Positions 25,027-33,281 of a DNA stretch of 40,302 nucleotides are shown piece after piece. The stretch comes from Nocardia jejuensis NBRC 103114 (GTDB lineage Bacteria; Actinomycetota; Actinomycetes; Mycobacteriales; Mycobacteriaceae), in assembly GCF_001613145.1 (NCBI RefSeq), contig NZ_BDBU01000033.1:1-40302 (forward strand), written 5' to 3'. The notes beneath the pieces are model-generated. The model did not search any database and was not told the DNA's origin. It saw only the letters and a list, made by a program, of their open reading frames with translations. Both the position numbers and the translations under genes were made by a program. Numbering within the stretch: position 1 is the stretch's first letter; each line of letters opens with the position of its first letter.

Positions 25027-26022
25027 ATGCCCATGCAGCCACGTCGCTGGACGCCGCCCAAGCCCACTCCGCGCGCACGCCAAAAGCACAGCGTCCCACC
25101 GATGCCCGCGTTGCGGCTGCTTCCGCTGCCGGGGAGCGGGCCGGAGGATGTCGTGGTGGCCGCGGACGGACGGGTGCTCACGGGATTGCACGACGGGGCG
25201 ATCGTGGCGGTCGATCCGGGGACGGGGGCGGTCGAGCAGATCGCGCGGACCCAGGGGCGTCCGCTGGGGTTGCACGCGAACGCCGATGGCTCGGTGCTGA
25301 TCTGCGATGCGGGGCGCGGGCTGCTGCGGCTGGACAGGCCGGGCGGGGAGGTCGAGACGCTGGTCGCCGAGATCGAGGGTGAGCCGCTGCGCTTTCCGAG
25401 CAATGTGGTCGCGGACCAGGACGGGACGATCTACTTCTCGGCCTCGTCGCGGCGCTGGCCGCTCGAGCAGTGGCGCGGGGACATCATGGAGCATTCGGGT
25501 ACCGGGCGGCTGCTGCGCCGCGACCCCGGCGGTCTGATCGAAATCCTCATCGACGGACTGGATTTCGCGAACGGGGTGGTACTGGCCCCGGACCGCTCCT
25601 GCGTGGTGGTCGCGGAGACCGGCGCGTATCGGATCACGCGCTACTGGCTGACCGGACCGAAGGCGGGCACCTACGACCGGCTCGTGGAGAACCTGCCGGG
25701 CTTCCCGGACAATATGTGCCTCGGCAGCGACGGGCTGATCTGGGTGTCGATCCCGTCACCGCGAAATCCGTTGCTGGACACACTGCTTCCGCTGCCGCCG
25801 GTGCTGCGGCGGATCTCCTGGGCGATTCCCGAGAGCCTGCAGCCCACGCCGGAGCGCACGGTGTGGGCGATGGCCTTCGACTTCGACGGCGCTCTCGTGC
25901 ACGACTTGCAGCGCGAGGGCACGGAGTACGCCATGGTGACCGCGGTCGTCGAGCACGACGGGGCGGTGTATCTGGGCAGCCTCACCGAATCGGCGATCGC
26001 GGTGACCAGCGTGCCGGCCTGA
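25027..26022 (+). CDS. SMP-30/gluconolactonase/strictosidine synthase-like beta-propeller protein
   Basis: 331 aa. A six-bladed propeller is suggested by repeats such as PEDVVVAADGRVLTGLHDG, PLGLHANADGSVLICDAGRG, FPSNVVADQDGTIYFSASSR and GFPDNMCLGSDGLIWVSIPS. The FANGVVLAPDRSCVVVAETG blade is diagnostic of the strictosidine synthase/APMAP branch, which includes lactonases and arylesterases rather than true alkaloid synthases. Calcium-bound hydrolysis of a lactone or ester is likely. No signal peptide. It is convergent with the exporter gene; their stop codons are 2 bp apart. Confidence 0.87.
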   Translation: MPMQPRRWTPPKPTPRARQKHSVPPMPALRLLPLPGSGPEDVVVAADGRVLTGLHDGAIVAVDPGTGAVEQIARTQGRPLGLHANADGSVLICDAGRGLLRLDRPGGEVETLVAEIEGEPLRFPSNVVADQDGTIYFSASSRRWPLEQWRGDIMEHSGTGRLLRRDPGGLIEILIDGLDFANGVVLAPDRSCVVVAETGAYRITRYWLTGPKAGTYDRLVENLPGFPDNMCLGSDGLIWVSIPSPRNPLLDTLLPLPPVLRRISWAIPESLQPTPERTVWAMAFDFDGALVHDLQREGTEYAMVTAVVEHDGAVYLGSLTESAIAVTSVPA

Positions 26023-26030
26023 CCTCAGGC
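26017..26030. terminator. Palindrome over the two converging stop codons
   Basis: GCCTGACCTCAGGC is a perfect inverted repeat with a 2-nt center. It contains both stops (TGA at 26020-26022, and TCA for the minus strand at 26025-26027). Small for a terminator; called with low confidence. Confidence 0.35.
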
Positions 26031-27512
26031 GGTCTTCTGGGCTTCGTCCTGGGCGTGCTGCGCCTGGGACAGCTCGGCGGAGGTGTAGCGCAGGGTCAGC
26101 GCGAGCAGGCCCATGGTCGCGGTGCCGATGGCGCACACCAGCAGCACCAGGGTGTAACCGCTGCCCAGGGCGTCGATCTGGGCGCTGGACATTTCGGTGA
26201 CCTTGCCGGTGCTGCCGCCGAGGGACAGCGTGCGCGAGAGCGCGACCGGGCTCAGCAGGCCGACCGCGAACGGGGTGCCCATGTTCATGAACATCTGGCC
26301 GACCGCGGACAGCGGGCCGATATTGGCCATGTCCACACCGACGAGCACGCACAGCGGCAGGATCACGATCACCACGCCGACCGAGCAGCCGACCACGAGC
26401 AGCAGGCCCAGCAGTGTCGGCAGGTATTCGACCGAACTGTCGATGGTGGAGCCGAAGAACAGGCTGCACGCCAGCACCAGCGCGGCGCCGAAGAGCAGCC
26501 AGCGCGGGGCCACGAACTGCACGGCCTTGGCGGCGATTCCGGTGCCGACGCCCGCGCCGAGGGTGAACGGGATGCTCGCCAGGCCCGCCATCAGCGGGCT
26601 GTAGCCCAGCACGTTCTGCAGGAACTGCGCCACGAAGAAGGTGGTCGCGCCGAGCACGCCGGAGGCCAGGAAGATCGCGATGAAGGAGATGACGCGATCG
26701 CGGCTGTCGAACAGCGACCACGGCAGCAGCGGATTCTGCACGTGCCGTTCGGCGAACACGAACACGATCAGCAGCACGAAACCGCCGATCAGCGAACCGA
26801 TGATGTACCAGCTGTCCCAACCCATTTCGGGACCCTCGGTGGCGCCGAAGACGATCGCCGCGCAGGCCAGGGTGCCCAGCACCGCGCCGCGGATGTCGAG
26901 GGAGATGCGGCGATGTTCGGTGTCGCGTAGCTCGTAGATCGCGCCGATCACGATGAGCAGGCCGATCGGGACATTGATCCAGAAGATCCAGCGCCAGTCG
27001 ACCTGGGTCAGCGCACCGCCGACCACCAGGCCGCCGACCGAACCGATGCCGACCATGGATCCGAGGATGGCGATGGCCTGATTGCGGACCGGGCCGGGCG
27101 CGAAGGTGGTCGCCACCAAGGCGAACGCGGTGGGGGCCGCGATGGCCGCGCCGGTGCCCTGCAGGGCTCTGGCCGCGATCAGCCAGGCCTCGTTCTGGGC
27201 CATACCGCACAGTGCGGACGCCACCGTGAACAGCGCGACGCCGAGAATCAGCATGCGCTTGCGGCCGAACGAGTCGCCGAGCCGTCCGCCCAGAAGCATG
27301 AGCCCGGCGAACGGCAGACCGTAGGCCGTGACCGTCCAGGCGCTGCCCGCGCTGGAGAGATCGAGCTGCTCCTGCACTCGCGGCAGCGCCAGAATCATGA
27401 CGGTGCCGTCGAGCACCACCATCAGCTGCAGCCCGCTCAAGACGAGGATGGCGAGCCCGAACGCCCGCTTGGTCACCGGATACTGCATCGTCGCAGCGGG
27501 GTTATCGAGCAC
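26025..27512 (-). CDS. EfpA-like MFS multidrug exporter (DHA2 type, 14 TM)
   Basis: 495 aa. Fourteen hydrophobic segments. Motif A is GGRLGDSFGRKRMLILGVAL, and the DHA2 drug/H+ antiporter motif is near LQLMVVLDGTVMILALPRVQ. The C-terminus (SRTLSLGGSTGKVTEM) parallels the M. tuberculosis EfpA tail SRTLYLGGTTGPVKFM, and the gene sits at the efpA position between proS and cysG. EfpA is an inner-membrane efflux pump linked to drug tolerance and lipid export. Start GTG 27512 is 6 nt after TACAGT (leaderless); ATG 27488 is the alternative. Confidence 0.88.
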   Translation of the reverse strand: MLDNPAATMQYPVTKRAFGLAILVLSGLQLMVVLDGTVMILALPRVQEQLDLSSAGSAWTVTAYGLPFAGLMLLGGRLGDSFGRKRMLILGVALFTVASALCGMAQNEAWLIAARALQGTGAAIAAPTAFALVATTFAPGPVRNQAIAILGSMVGIGSVGGLVVGGALTQVDWRWIFWINVPIGLLIVIGAIYELRDTEHRRISLDIRGAVLGTLACAAIVFGATEGPEMGWDSWYIIGSLIGGFVLLIVFVFAERHVQNPLLPWSLFDSRDRVISFIAIFLASGVLGATTFFVAQFLQNVLGYSPLMAGLASIPFTLGAGVGTGIAAKAVQFVAPRWLLFGAALVLACSLFFGSTIDSSVEYLPTLLGLLLVVGCSVGVVIVILPLCVLVGVDMANIGPLSAVGQMFMNMGTPFAVGLLSPVALSRTLSLGGSTGKVTEMSSAQIDALGSGYTLVLLVCAIGTATMGLLALTLRYTSAELSQAQHAQDEAQKTA

Positions 27513-27518
27513 GCAGCC

Positions 27519-27524
27519 ACTGTA
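27519..27524 (-). promoter_or_regulatory. -10 hexamer TACAGT of the EfpA-like gene
   Basis: On the minus strand TACAGT, GGCTGC, then GTG: exact 6-nt leaderless spacing. This supports the GTG over the ATG 24 nt downstream. Confidence 0.5.
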
Positions 27525-27588
27525 GTGGATGCTCTCCGTTGCATTGGATCGAAGTTCTTCCACTGTGCGCTGTCACAGGCTGTTTCTC

Positions 27589-28866
27589 TCAGTGCGCGAC
27601 GGCCGCGGAGGACTCCGAATCCGGGGATCCGGCGGTGAAACCGGCGGTGGGGCCGATGACGATGATGGCGGGCGGGCGGATGGCCTCGGCGCGCACGCGT
27701 TCGGCGGCCGTGCTCAGATCCGCGCGCACGATGCGCTGGGTGCGCAGGCTGCCCTCCTGGATGACCGTGACCGGGGTGTCGGCGGCGCGGCCACCCTCGA
27801 GCAGGGCGGCGGCGAACTTCTCGATGCGCTCGACGGCCATCAGCAGCACGATGGTGCCGCGCAGGCGAGCCAGGGCGGGCCAGTCGACCAGGGAATCGGG
27901 ATGGTCGGGGGCGACGTGGCCGCTGACCACGACGAATTCATGGGTGACGCCACGATGGGTGACCGGGATTCCGGCCAGCGCCGGAACCGAGATCGCGCTG
28001 GTGACGCCGGGGACGACGGTCACCGGAACACCGGCTGCCACACAGGCTTCGAGCTCCTCGAAGCCGCGGCCGAACACGTAGGAGTCGCCGCCCTTGAGGC
28101 GGACCACGAACTTGCCGGCCTTCGCGCCTTCGATGAGGGCGGTGTTGATGGCCTCCTGGGCCATGGCGCGGCCGTACGGGATCTTGGCGGCGTCCACGAC
28201 CTCGACATCCGGGCCGAGTTCGGCGAGCAACTCCGGCGGGGCGAGCCGGTCGGCGACGACCAGGTTGGCACGGGCCAGCAGGCGGCGCCCGCGCACGGTG
28301 ATGAGATCGGGATCGCCGGGGCCACCGCCGATGAGGGCGACGCCCGGGGCGGCGGGGGCCGAATCATCGGTCACCACACCGGATTGCAGCGCCTCCAGCA
28401 CCGCGGTGCGCACGGCGGCCGAGCGGCGATGCTGGCCACCGGCCAGCACGCCGAGCGACATGCCGTCGTAGCGGGCGGTCGCGGGGGTCACGGCGGTACC
28501 GAGCCGGGCATTGTCGGCGCGCACGCAGAACACGCGGCGACGCGAGGCCTCCTCGACCACGGCGGCATTGGTCTCGGGTTCGCTGGTGCAGGCCATGGCG
28601 TACCAGGCCTCGGCCAGATCGCCGTCCGCGTAGTCGCGCAATTCCAGGCTGATCTGGCCGGAGGTGGCCATGCCCTCCACGGCGGGGGTGGCCTCGCGGC
28701 TGATCACGTGCACCTCCGCGCCCGAGGCGATGAGCAGTCCGAGTCGCCGCTGCGCGACGGTGCCGCCACCGACGACTACGACGCGGCGGCCGTTCAGATC
28801 GAGCCCGACCAGGTAGTTCGGGTCGCCTACGGGCTGGTCATCGGCTGCGGTCGGAGTGTTCTGCAC
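27589..28866 (-). CDS. cysG: Bifunctional siroheme synthase / uroporphyrinogen-III C-methyltransferase
   Basis: 425 aa. The N-terminal Rossmann domain (LDLNGRRVVVVGGGTVAQRR) is the precorrin-2 dehydrogenase / ferrochelatase part. The C-terminal SUMT domain has GGGPGDPDLITVRGRRLLA, RLKGGDSYVFGRGFEELE and VVPGVTSAISVPALAGIPVT, which bind S-adenosylmethionine and uroporphyrinogen III. It makes precorrin-2, the branch point to siroheme and cobalamin, so it feeds the cob genes at 35-40 kb. Start GTG 28866 is 8 nt after TAGGCT; an upstream extension to 28905 is less likely. Same place as Rv2847c. Confidence 0.95.
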   Translation of the reverse strand: MQNTPTAADDQPVGDPNYLVGLDLNGRRVVVVGGGTVAQRRLGLLIASGAEVHVISREATPAVEGMATSGQISLELRDYADGDLAEAWYAMACTSEPETNAAVVEEASRRRVFCVRADNARLGTAVTPATARYDGMSLGVLAGGQHRRSAAVRTAVLEALQSGVVTDDSAPAAPGVALIGGGPGDPDLITVRGRRLLARANLVVADRLAPPELLAELGPDVEVVDAAKIPYGRAMAQEAINTALIEGAKAGKFVVRLKGGDSYVFGRGFEELEACVAAGVPVTVVPGVTSAISVPALAGIPVTHRGVTHEFVVVSGHVAPDHPDSLVDWPALARLRGTIVLLMAVERIEKFAAALLEGGRAADTPVTVIQEGSLRTQRIVRADLSTAAERVRAEAIRPPAIIVIGPTAGFTAGSPDSESSAAVAH

Positions 28867-28874
28867 AAGGATCG

Positions 28875-28880
28875 AGCCTA
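28875..28880 (-). promoter_or_regulatory. -10 hexamer TAGGCT of cysG
   Basis: TAGGCT is 8 nt upstream of GTG 28866 on the minus strand, with no ribosome site between; a very short leader or leaderless mRNA is likely. Confidence 0.4.
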
Positions 28881-28979
28881 CGTCGTACAAACCGGACACC
28901 GACAATCGCCTGGCACGCGTTCGGCAACCGTAACCAACCTCGCCGCGCCGTTCCCGCGATCGCCGGGGCGATCGCGCGC

Positions 28980-29414
28980 TCAGATGCGGCTGTGGACCTT
29001 GGCCGGGGTGATCCGGACGATGACGCGATCGGCCGGGTCGTCCGCGCCGGAGGGATTGAAGTCGCGGTAGTTCTTTCCGGTGAATTTCAGCGACACCTGA
29101 TCCGGGAGGGCGCGGTCCGGGTCGGGTTCGACGGTCACAGTGCCGCGGATCTCGGCGTAGACGTACGGGCTCTCCGGCGGGACGATCATCACGGTAGCGC
29201 GGGGGTCACGAATCAGGTTGCGGTACTGCCGGCGGCTCACGGTCGTGGAGTAGAGCAGATCGTCGCCGTCGCGGACGAGCCAGACGACGGTGAGATGCGG
29301 CTGGCCGTCCGTGCCGATCGTCGCGACGGTGGCGAAGACGTTCGACTCGTCGATGTGCTTGCGCAGTTGTTCGGGGAGTGTGCTCACGCTGTCGGTGAAC
29401 GGTGTGGGGCGCAA
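28980..29414 (-). CDS. PPOX-class F420-dependent oxidoreductase-like protein
   Basis: 144 aa. The split-barrel pattern HIDESNVFATVATIGTDGQP, HLTVVWLVRDGDDLLYSTTV, RRQYRNLIRDPRATVMIVPP and PYVYAEIRGTVTVEPD is that of the PPOX/FDOR-B family of small F420- or flavin-binding reductases in actinobacteria. Reaction unknown; family members reduce quinones, biliverdin or F420-linked substrates. The frame opens with a TTG at 29414 preceded by GGGAA; GTG 29387 is an alternative that gives the more usual short N-terminus before STLPEQLR. Divergent from the secreted hydrolase. Confidence 0.85.
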   Translation of the reverse strand: MRPTPFTDSVSTLPEQLRKHIDESNVFATVATIGTDGQPHLTVVWLVRDGDDLLYSTTVSRRQYRNLIRDPRATVMIVPPESPYVYAEIRGTVTVEPDPDRALPDQVSLKFTGKNYRDFNPSGADDPADRVIVRITPAKVHSRI

Positions 29415-29469
29415 GGGAATTCCCGGGGCCTTTCCGCACGGGTTCCCTATGGAAAGCCCGGATGGTTCC

Positions 29470-29475
29470 TATGCT
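29470..29475 (+). promoter_or_regulatory. -10 hexamer TATGCT of the secreted hydrolase gene
   Basis: TATGCT ends 8 nt before ATG 29484 with no good ribosome site between. Confidence 0.4.
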
Positions 29476-29483
29476 TTCAGGCT

Positions 29484-30458
29484 ATGACTCGTTCTCTCGT
29501 GGTGATCCGGGTGCTTGCCGTGGTGGCTCTGGTCCTGCTGCCGTTCACCGCCGGGGCCACGGCGTCGGCGGAGGCGTATTTCCCGGCGGGCGTGGTCGAG
29601 GCGACCTATGCGCGACCCGGGCCGTGGGTGGTATCGACGCAGAAGGGTTTCGGCTGCTGCGATTCCACGGGTGCGGCGTACGACATCTGGTATCCGGCCG
29701 AACTGGGGTCGGGCGGGGTCCGGCATCCGATCATCACCTGGGGCGACGGGACGAACGCGCGACCGAGTCGATACGACTATCTGCTGCGGCATCTCGCGTC
29801 CTGGGGCTTCGTGGTGATCGCCACGGAGAACACGCAGGCCGGGTCGGGGGTGGATATCGCGGGGGCGGTGGACTTCCTGCTGGCGCGGGCCGCGGATCCG
29901 GCCAGCCCCTTCCACGGCAGGCTGGATCCGGATTCCATAGGGGCGGTGGGGCATTCGCAGGGCGCGACGGGGGCGCTCAATGCCATGCTGCGGTCCGGTG
30001 GGCGAATCGGCACGGCGGTGCCGATCGAACCGCCGATCCAGCTCCTGTGCGCGACGGGGTCGTGGTGTCCCGAAACACGGTCGCTGACAAGCGGTTCGGT
30101 GTTCCTGGTGAACGGGTCGCAGGACGGGATCATCTCACCGTCCGAGCAGGCACTGCCCGCACAGCTCATCGGGCCGCAGTCGGTACGCGCCTACTACGAC
30201 GGGATTCCGGCGACGGTTCCCAAGGTGTGGGGAACGCTCGTCGGGGCGAATCACAACGACGTGCAGGGCGGGCCGGACTGCTCGGCGGCTTCGTGGCCCT
30301 GCACATCGGGGGTGGACGGGTATCTCGGCTATCCGACCGCCTGGCTGGCGGCGCGGCTGCTCGGGCGGCAGGACGCACAGCGGGCGTTCGTGCCGGGAAG
30401 CGGTGAGTTCTTCGCGCCGAATCCGCACTGGTCCAACCAGATCGGGAGTGGGACCTGA
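29484..30458 (+). CDS. Secreted alpha/beta hydrolase (chlorophyllase/PET-hydrolase-like)
   Basis: 324 aa. A Sec signal peptide is clear: MTRS, hydrophobic VIRVLAVVALVLLPF, then TAGATASAEA as the likely cleavage region. Catalytic Ser is in GAVGHSQGATGALNAML, Asp in NGSQDGIISP and His in VGANHNDVQGG. FGCCDSTGAAYDIWYPAE, LCATGSWCPE and DCSAASWPC supply Cys residues that may form disulfides outside the cell. The organization resembles dienelactone hydrolase / polyester-hydrolase-like lipases. It is likely to cleave esters outside the cell; the substrate is unknown. It is convergent with the DoxX-like gene. Confidence 0.9.
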   Translation: MTRSLVVIRVLAVVALVLLPFTAGATASAEAYFPAGVVEATYARPGPWVVSTQKGFGCCDSTGAAYDIWYPAELGSGGVRHPIITWGDGTNARPSRYDYLLRHLASWGFVVIATENTQAGSGVDIAGAVDFLLARAADPASPFHGRLDPDSIGAVGHSQGATGALNAMLRSGGRIGTAVPIEPPIQLLCATGSWCPETRSLTSGSVFLVNGSQDGIISPSEQALPAQLIGPQSVRAYYDGIPATVPKVWGTLVGANHNDVQGGPDCSAASWPCTSGVDGYLGYPTAWLAARLLGRQDAQRAFVPGSGEFFAPNPHWSNQIGSGT

Positions 30459-30461
30459 CGG

Positions 30462-31808
30462 CTACTGCACCAGTCGGATCTTGAACTCGCGCATCGGATA
30501 CCGATCGAGGTCCACGCGTTCGAGCGTCATGGTGACCGGACTGCCGCCGAGTTCGCCGGTGAGCACCATGTGGTCGGGCGCGGAGCGGTCGTAGGTGAAC
30601 GTGCCGACGGCGGAGGGTGTTTCGGCTCCAGCAGGATCGGCGGGCATGGCGCTCAGGGTGAGCGTGTGCGCGCCGGTGTCGATATCGGTGAGAACCTGCA
30701 CCAGGCTGTCGTCCATACGCTGGTAGTCGCTGTACGGGACCTCCTCGAAAATGATTCGCCGCCAGCGGGTCTCGTCGGTGGTCAGGGGCGGGACCGGTTG
30801 ACCGTCGCGCACGAACTCGCTCACGTTCCAGATGCCGTACAGCTCGGACTTGGGTCGACCGGGGCCCCATTCGTGCCATGCGTGCCAGCTGCCGATGCAC
30901 TGTGCCGCCAGAAACCATGCGGCCAGGGCGAGTTGGGCGATCAGGGCGATGCGGCGGGCCCGGGGTGTGTGGAACGGTTGCGGAGCGGTGGACGGGCCGA
31001 CCGCGTGGCCGGTCAGCATGAGGATCAGGCGGCGCGCGTCGGGCGCCAGCAGCACCACCGACAGCAGGAGCAGGTGGAACGAGAGCAGTTTCACCGGCAC
31101 GTCGAAGGTCATGTTCAGGATCCACACCTGCGCCATGCTGACCAGACTCAGCAGGACCCCGGCGAAGGCCGTGCGCGGCACCAGCAGCAGCAGGCCCGCG
31201 ATCACCTCGGCGATACCGAGCAGGATCTCGTACGGCGGCGACGCGCCGACCTGGTTCCAGAGCACGGCCATCAGGGTGAAGTCGCCGTACGGCTTGACCA
31301 GGGTGGCCAGCGCGGGTTCCTGCATCTGGGTCGGGATCATCTTGGCGAAGCCGTAGCCCAGCATCTGCCCGGCCAGGCAGAGCCGGATGAAGAGCAGGAA
31401 CCAGCCGGCGAGCCGCCGGTAGTCCGGACGGCGGCGATCCAGCAGCGTCCAGAGCAGGGTTCCGGTGACCGCGACGACCAGGATGCAGAAGACCAGGACC
31501 CACAGGTACGGCTGATCGCCGCTGCCGGAGGTGAAGTCCAGCAGCGAGTCGTTGCCGAAGACCACCCGGCCGACCCATTCCACGAGCGGGCGCGGCAGGG
31601 TCGAGGACTTCAGGACCCAGTCGTCGGGCAGCCATTGAGCGAGCGGACCCAGGAACGCGTACAGGGGCTGCGGATAGACGACGCAGAAGAGTCCGAAGTA
31701 CAGAAAGCTGAATCGGAACAAAAGCCGAGTGCCGGGTTTCCATCGAGTGGGCGGTTCCGGAGCCCGCTCGTCGATATCCGGTTCGGTAACGACCGCATGC
31801 ATTGTCAC
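30462..31808 (-). CDS. DoxX-like multi-pass membrane protein with C-terminal soluble domain
   Basis: 448 aa. At least seven to eight hydrophobic segments occur between residues 28 and 320 (FRFSFLYFGLFCVVYP, LWVLVFCILVVAVTGTLL, LLGIAEVIAGLLLLVP, LLSFHLLLLSVVLL). Residues about 125-265 look like the four-helix DoxX core. The last 120 residues (YGIWNVSEFVRDGQPVP to FKIRLVQ) form a soluble, beta-rich domain, probably outside. DoxX proteins are linked to quinone or redox functions; this longer version is uncharacterized. GTG 31808 has AGAGGGG 5 nt upstream. Nothing identifies a partner. Confidence 0.75.
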   Translation of the reverse strand: MTMHAVVTEPDIDERAPEPPTRWKPGTRLLFRFSFLYFGLFCVVYPQPLYAFLGPLAQWLPDDWVLKSSTLPRPLVEWVGRVVFGNDSLLDFTSGSGDQPYLWVLVFCILVVAVTGTLLWTLLDRRRPDYRRLAGWFLLFIRLCLAGQMLGYGFAKMIPTQMQEPALATLVKPYGDFTLMAVLWNQVGASPPYEILLGIAEVIAGLLLLVPRTAFAGVLLSLVSMAQVWILNMTFDVPVKLLSFHLLLLSVVLLAPDARRLILMLTGHAVGPSTAPQPFHTPRARRIALIAQLALAAWFLAAQCIGSWHAWHEWGPGRPKSELYGIWNVSEFVRDGQPVPPLTTDETRWRRIIFEEVPYSDYQRMDDSLVQVLTDIDTGAHTLTLSAMPADPAGAETPSAVGTFTYDRSAPDHMVLTGELGGSPVTMTLERVDLDRYPMREFKIRLVQ

Positions 31809-32027
31809 AACGACCCCTCTGTCGAAATAGCCTTCTCAACAGTAGGAATCGGGTCGTCGACGCACCTCCGGGAAGCCCCCGAGACGGACCCTGACCTGAG
31901 GATCGCGAAAAATACATCGGGAGAATTACGTACTGCCACGACCTGCTGCATCCGAAGTACGGACAAGGTCGCATCCCGGTCACCGGTACTCGCGAAATCG
32001 GTTCGCCGAATCGCTTCCCGACCCAAC

Positions 32028-32041
32028 TAGAACGCGTTACA
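32028..32041. promoter_or_regulatory. KstR-type operator motif
   Basis: TAGAACGCGTTACA fits TNNAACNNGTTNNA, the published KstR (cholesterol catabolism repressor) consensus, and its flanks (AAC before, TTT after) also resemble natural sites. It lies 99 bp upstream of the phosphotransferase gene in the 331-bp divergent gap 31809-32139, which has no gene. Confidence 0.55.
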
Positions 32042-32061
32042 TTTCACGCACAGTGTCACCC

Positions 32062-32101
32062 GGATTCCGGTGCGCTTACCAGATCGCGCCCACCGGAATC
32101 C
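32062..32101 (+). promoter_or_regulatory. Perfect 11-bp inverted repeat in the phosphotransferase leader
   Basis: GGATTCCGGTG (32062-32072) pairs with CACCGGAATCC (32091-32101), with CGC/GCG extending the stem inward. It lies 39 nt before ATG 32140 and 21 nt after the KstR-type site. It may be a second operator or an RNA hairpin. Confidence 0.5.
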
Positions 32102-32139
32102 ATTGACACGCCGAAAATTTCCCCTGTGCAGGAGGACCC

Positions 32140-33273
32140 ATGACGTCTGCCGACGCCGATCCCAACCAGCGACGGCAACTCACCATCTCGGAACGCGACC
32201 TCGATGTGCTCGCGACCGAACTGGCCGAGTGGCTCGCCGGCAAGGTCGAGGCCGACGACCGTCCGAAGGTCGGCTCGATCACCCGCCCGCAGGCGGGCGG
32301 CATGTCCAGCACCACGCTGCTGTTCGACGCCGAGTGGACCGAGAACGGCCGACCCGCCGGTGGGTCGTTCGTGGCCCGCCTGGCTCCCGAGGACAGCTCG
32401 TTCCCGGTCTTCGAGACCTACGATCTCGAAACGCAGTTCGCCGTCATGGCCGGAGTCGCCGAGGCGACCGACGCGCCGCTGCCGCCGCTGTGCTGGCTGG
32501 AGAGCGACGCGAGCGTGCTCGGCTCGCCGTTCCTGGTGATGCGACGCGTGGACGGGCGTGTGCCGGAAGACAATCCGCCGTACGTGTTCCTGGGCTGGCT
32601 CTTCGATTCCTCGAAGGAGGATCGATACGCGATGACCCGCAACACCGTCGAGGTGATCGCCAAGATCCACGCCATCGAGAACCCGGCCGAGCGCTTCCCC
32701 ATGCTCGCCTGCGAGGGCTCGCCGCTGCGCAAACACTTCCAGGATCAGAAGGACTGGTACGACTGGGCGCTGGCGAAGGACGGATTCCGAATCCCGTTGC
32801 TGGAGCGCACCTTCGAATGGCTCGAGCAGAACTGGCCGGCCGACACCGGCGCGGACGTGCTCAGCTGGGGTGACGCCCGCCCGGGCAACATCATCTTCGA
32901 CGGGTACACCCCGGCGGCGGTGCTGGACTGGGAGATGGCCGCGCTCGGCCCGCGTGAGCTGGATGTGGCCTGGCCCATCCTGATCCACCGCTTCTTCCAG
33001 GACATCGCGACCCGCTTCGATCAGCCGGGGCTGCCGGACTTCCTGCGCCGCAGCGATGTCGAGAAGCTGTACGAGGAGTTCACCGGTCACGCCCCGCGCG
33101 ATATGGACTGGTACCTGACCTACGCGGCGCTGCGGCACGGGATCGTGATGGCCCGGGTCAAGCGCCGGATGATCCACTTCGGGGAGGACACCGACACTCC
33201 CGATCGCGACGACTACGTCATGCACCGGCTTCTGCTCGAAGCCCTGCTCGACGGCACCTACGACTGGGATTGA
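32140..33273 (+). CDS. Phosphotransferase family protein (APH/choline-kinase fold)
   Basis: 377 aa. The kinase-like fold shows the Gly-rich region PQAGGMSSTTLLFDAEW, the catalytic loop DVLSWGDARPGNIIFDG (Asp and Asn in place; Trp replaces the His common in HGD) and the metal motif AVLDWEMAALGPRELDVAW. Related proteins phosphorylate small molecules or hydroxyacyl-CoA (ACAD10/11-type) and are abundant in lipid-degrading actinobacteria. ATG 32140 has AGGAGG 5 nt upstream. It is followed by the lipocalin-like gene 8 bp later in one operon, under a KstR-type motif; a role in steroid or lipid catabolism is inferred. Confidence 0.88.
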   Translation: MTSADADPNQRRQLTISERDLDVLATELAEWLAGKVEADDRPKVGSITRPQAGGMSSTTLLFDAEWTENGRPAGGSFVARLAPEDSSFPVFETYDLETQFAVMAGVAEATDAPLPPLCWLESDASVLGSPFLVMRRVDGRVPEDNPPYVFLGWLFDSSKEDRYAMTRNTVEVIAKIHAIENPAERFPMLACEGSPLRKHFQDQKDWYDWALAKDGFRIPLLERTFEWLEQNWPADTGADVLSWGDARPGNIIFDGYTPAAVLDWEMAALGPRELDVAWPILIHRFFQDIATRFDQPGLPDFLRRSDVEKLYEEFTGHAPRDMDWYLTYAALRHGIVMARVKRRMIHFGEDTDTPDRDDYVMHRLLLEALLDGTYDWD

Positions 33274-33281
33274 GGACGACC

